Virus record (IMG/VR): IMGVR_UViG_3300044712_001626
Span: 1-39,794 of that record
DNA: 39,794 bases
Reading direction: 5' to 3' (one strand)
Source of the DNA: a virus
A program made the translations under genes and the position numbers. How positions within the stretch are numbered: position 1 is the stretch's first letter; the number at the start of each line of letters is the position of its first letter. Below, piece after piece: positions 38,765 to 39,794 of the stretch. Under the pieces are notes generated by a model that was not told where the DNA came from, made no database searches, and was given only the letters and a program-made list of their open reading frames with translations.

Positions 38765-39658
38765 TTACGCTTCGCTCTCTTCAAGCTCAAGCCATTTTTG
38801 TTCACCGATCATTGGATATACTCTCGTTAAAGCTCTGTTAAATTGGGACCAGTCGATGCACGATTTCATTAGAACGGTGACTCCATAAATATGTTGAGTA
38901 AGCGCTGGATGGCCAACGTCATCAGTTAGCCATTGATGATGCCTGACTTTTCTCTGTCCACTTTCAAGAAGCGGATTTCTGCTTTCAAGCTCTTCGAGAA
39001 TTCCTGGTGCCAACCTTTTATAGACTATATCCTTCGTGTAGGTACCTACCACGCTCGGACGGTTCACCTTCATCCCGCGCCATTCCCATCCCTTGAGCCT
39101 AAACAATTCTTTATAGAATTCATCCGGGAATCTCTTCGCCCATTCTGCCCATTCTTTTCGGAGGTACTTATCAAGGATTTTCTGGAGCGCATCTTTATCC
39201 CTGACCTCTTGATATCCGGTGGCCTCATCGATGAGGGCTATGAGGCCAACTTTAGCAAAACTAGTCATGAGCATTCGGCTGCGCTTCGCCGCGTCCCTCA
39301 TATTTTCAGGGAGCCATCGATCGGTCTGCATCTTCAATACCGCATCGCACATTGCAGGCAGCAGTTCTGCCAAATATCCATTTGTAGGTATTCCCCCGCG
39401 TCCACTTCTAGTAAATTTTATCGGTATAGTTAGTGGGCTTGTCAAGTCATTATTTCCTAGAGAATTAACCTTGATTTTATGAAGGAAACTAGCCAAAATG
39501 CGCGGTTGGCTTTTTTGGTCAATTTGGAGATTAAAGACTTTTAATAGGTCGCCAGTAGAGAATATCCGACGGCTATCTTCAAGTACGTGGCACTCCAATT
39601 CAAGATCGCCTATTTTTAATATTCCCGTATGCGTTGAACGAAGGATAACATTCGGCAT
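38765..39658 (-). CDS. P63C-domain protein, AT-rich accessory gene
   Basis: The product begins MPNVILRSTHTGILKIGDLE, an N-terminal domain typical of P63C proteins, with CHVLEDSRRIFST following. The C-terminal P63C domain contains RFPDEFYKELFRLKGWEW, RPSVVGTYTKDIVYKRLAPG and HHQWLTDDVGHPALTQHI. ATG 39658 is preferred because AAGG lies just upstream; 39673 is an alternative adding five residues. The function of P63C proteins is unknown; they occur in phages and plasmids. The gene is convergent with the integrase and much richer in A and T than the rest, so it looks like a late-acquired moron. Confidence 0.9.
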   Translation of the reverse strand: MPNVILRSTHTGILKIGDLELECHVLEDSRRIFSTGDLLKVFNLQIDQKSQPRILASFLHKIKVNSLGNNDLTSPLTIPIKFTRSGRGGIPTNGYLAELLPAMCDAVLKMQTDRWLPENMRDAAKRSRMLMTSFAKVGLIALIDEATGYQEVRDKDALQKILDKYLRKEWAEWAKRFPDEFYKELFRLKGWEWRGMKVNRPSVVGTYTKDIVYKRLAPGILEELESRNPLLESGQRKVRHHQWLTDDVGHPALTQHIYGVTVLMKSCIDWSQFNRALTRVYPMIGEQKWLELEESEA

Positions 39659-39673
39659 TGCCTTACTCTCCAT

Positions 39674-39794
39674 TTATAAAATTATTGTTTTGTAACCGTA
39701 ATTGTATAGTAATCCTCAGCTGTCCCGGATTGAATACATAATAAAATTATAACACTTGGTGAATTGATGGGATTCATCATCCATCCAGATCCAT
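39674..39794. other. Right-hand non-coding edge
   Basis: No gene, tRNA or convincing att sequence is visible in these 121 AT-rich bases. They must hold the promoter of the P63C gene; TATACAAT on the reverse strand (about 39697-39704) is a possible -10, but no matching -35 was found. Confidence 0.4.

Noticed and set aside
1-39794. Circular complete phage genome
   Set aside because: Joining the ends puts a stop directly before the partial gene at base 1, and no terminal repeat was found; a larger prophage cut by the window is more likely.

Overview
The window is almost entirely one temperate, tailed-phage (siphovirus-type) genome, probably a prophage, from a GC-rich bacterium. Genes are packed tightly and most neighbours overlap by ATGA, GTGA or TAATG. 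The host cannot be named from the sequence. A candidate unimolecular spanin near 35.7 kb, which spans inner and outer membranes, argues for a Gram-negative-type envelope. The window opens inside an early operon, so the phage is incomplete on the left, and no att site or host flank was found on either side.

Layout. 1-2375: small early genes including a RusA-type Holliday junction resolvase and membrane proteins. 2376-3368: an unusual, mostly non-coding stretch with dense hairpins, two tRNA-like elements, one small gene and a strong terminator. 3369-5745: a small Cys-containing protein, a cytosine-methyltransferase-like protein and an SF2 helicase. 5751-6037: a reverse-strand ribbon-helix-helix gene and divergent promoters with a tandem 10-bp operator candidate. 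6038-13972: a second early operon with a DUF4942-like protein, a putative single-strand annealing protein, a one-polypeptide fusion of SbcD (Mre11) and SbcC (Rad50), DUF551, and a DUF4373-type replication initiator carrying four 21-bp iteron-like repeats.

14.0-25 kb is the packaging and head module: a repeat-bearing non-coding gap, TerS, TerL, portal, minor head protein, protease/scaffold, decoration protein, major capsid, terminator and connectors. 25-34 kb is the tail module: tail tube, chaperone, tape measure, distal tail, fibre, hub-like protein and collar fibre. 34-36 kb is lysis: a C39-like peptidase, two holin candidates and the spanin candidate. 36-37.1 kb is a reverse-strand cassette of small regulators driven by a near-consensus promoter with a perfect 15-bp palindrome in its spacer. 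37.2-39.8 kb holds a small gene, a terminator, a tyrosine integrase and an AT-richer convergent P63C-domain gene.

How it works together (inference): the resolvase, helicase, annealing protein and SbcD-SbcC fusion form a phage recombination and replication set, with the DUF4373 protein starting replication, perhaps at repeats inside its own gene. The most unusual points are the structured RNA/tRNA-like island at 2.4-3.4 kb, the SbcD-SbcC fusion with altered nuclease metal ligands, the putative internal origin, and the two well-defined promoter/operator sites.
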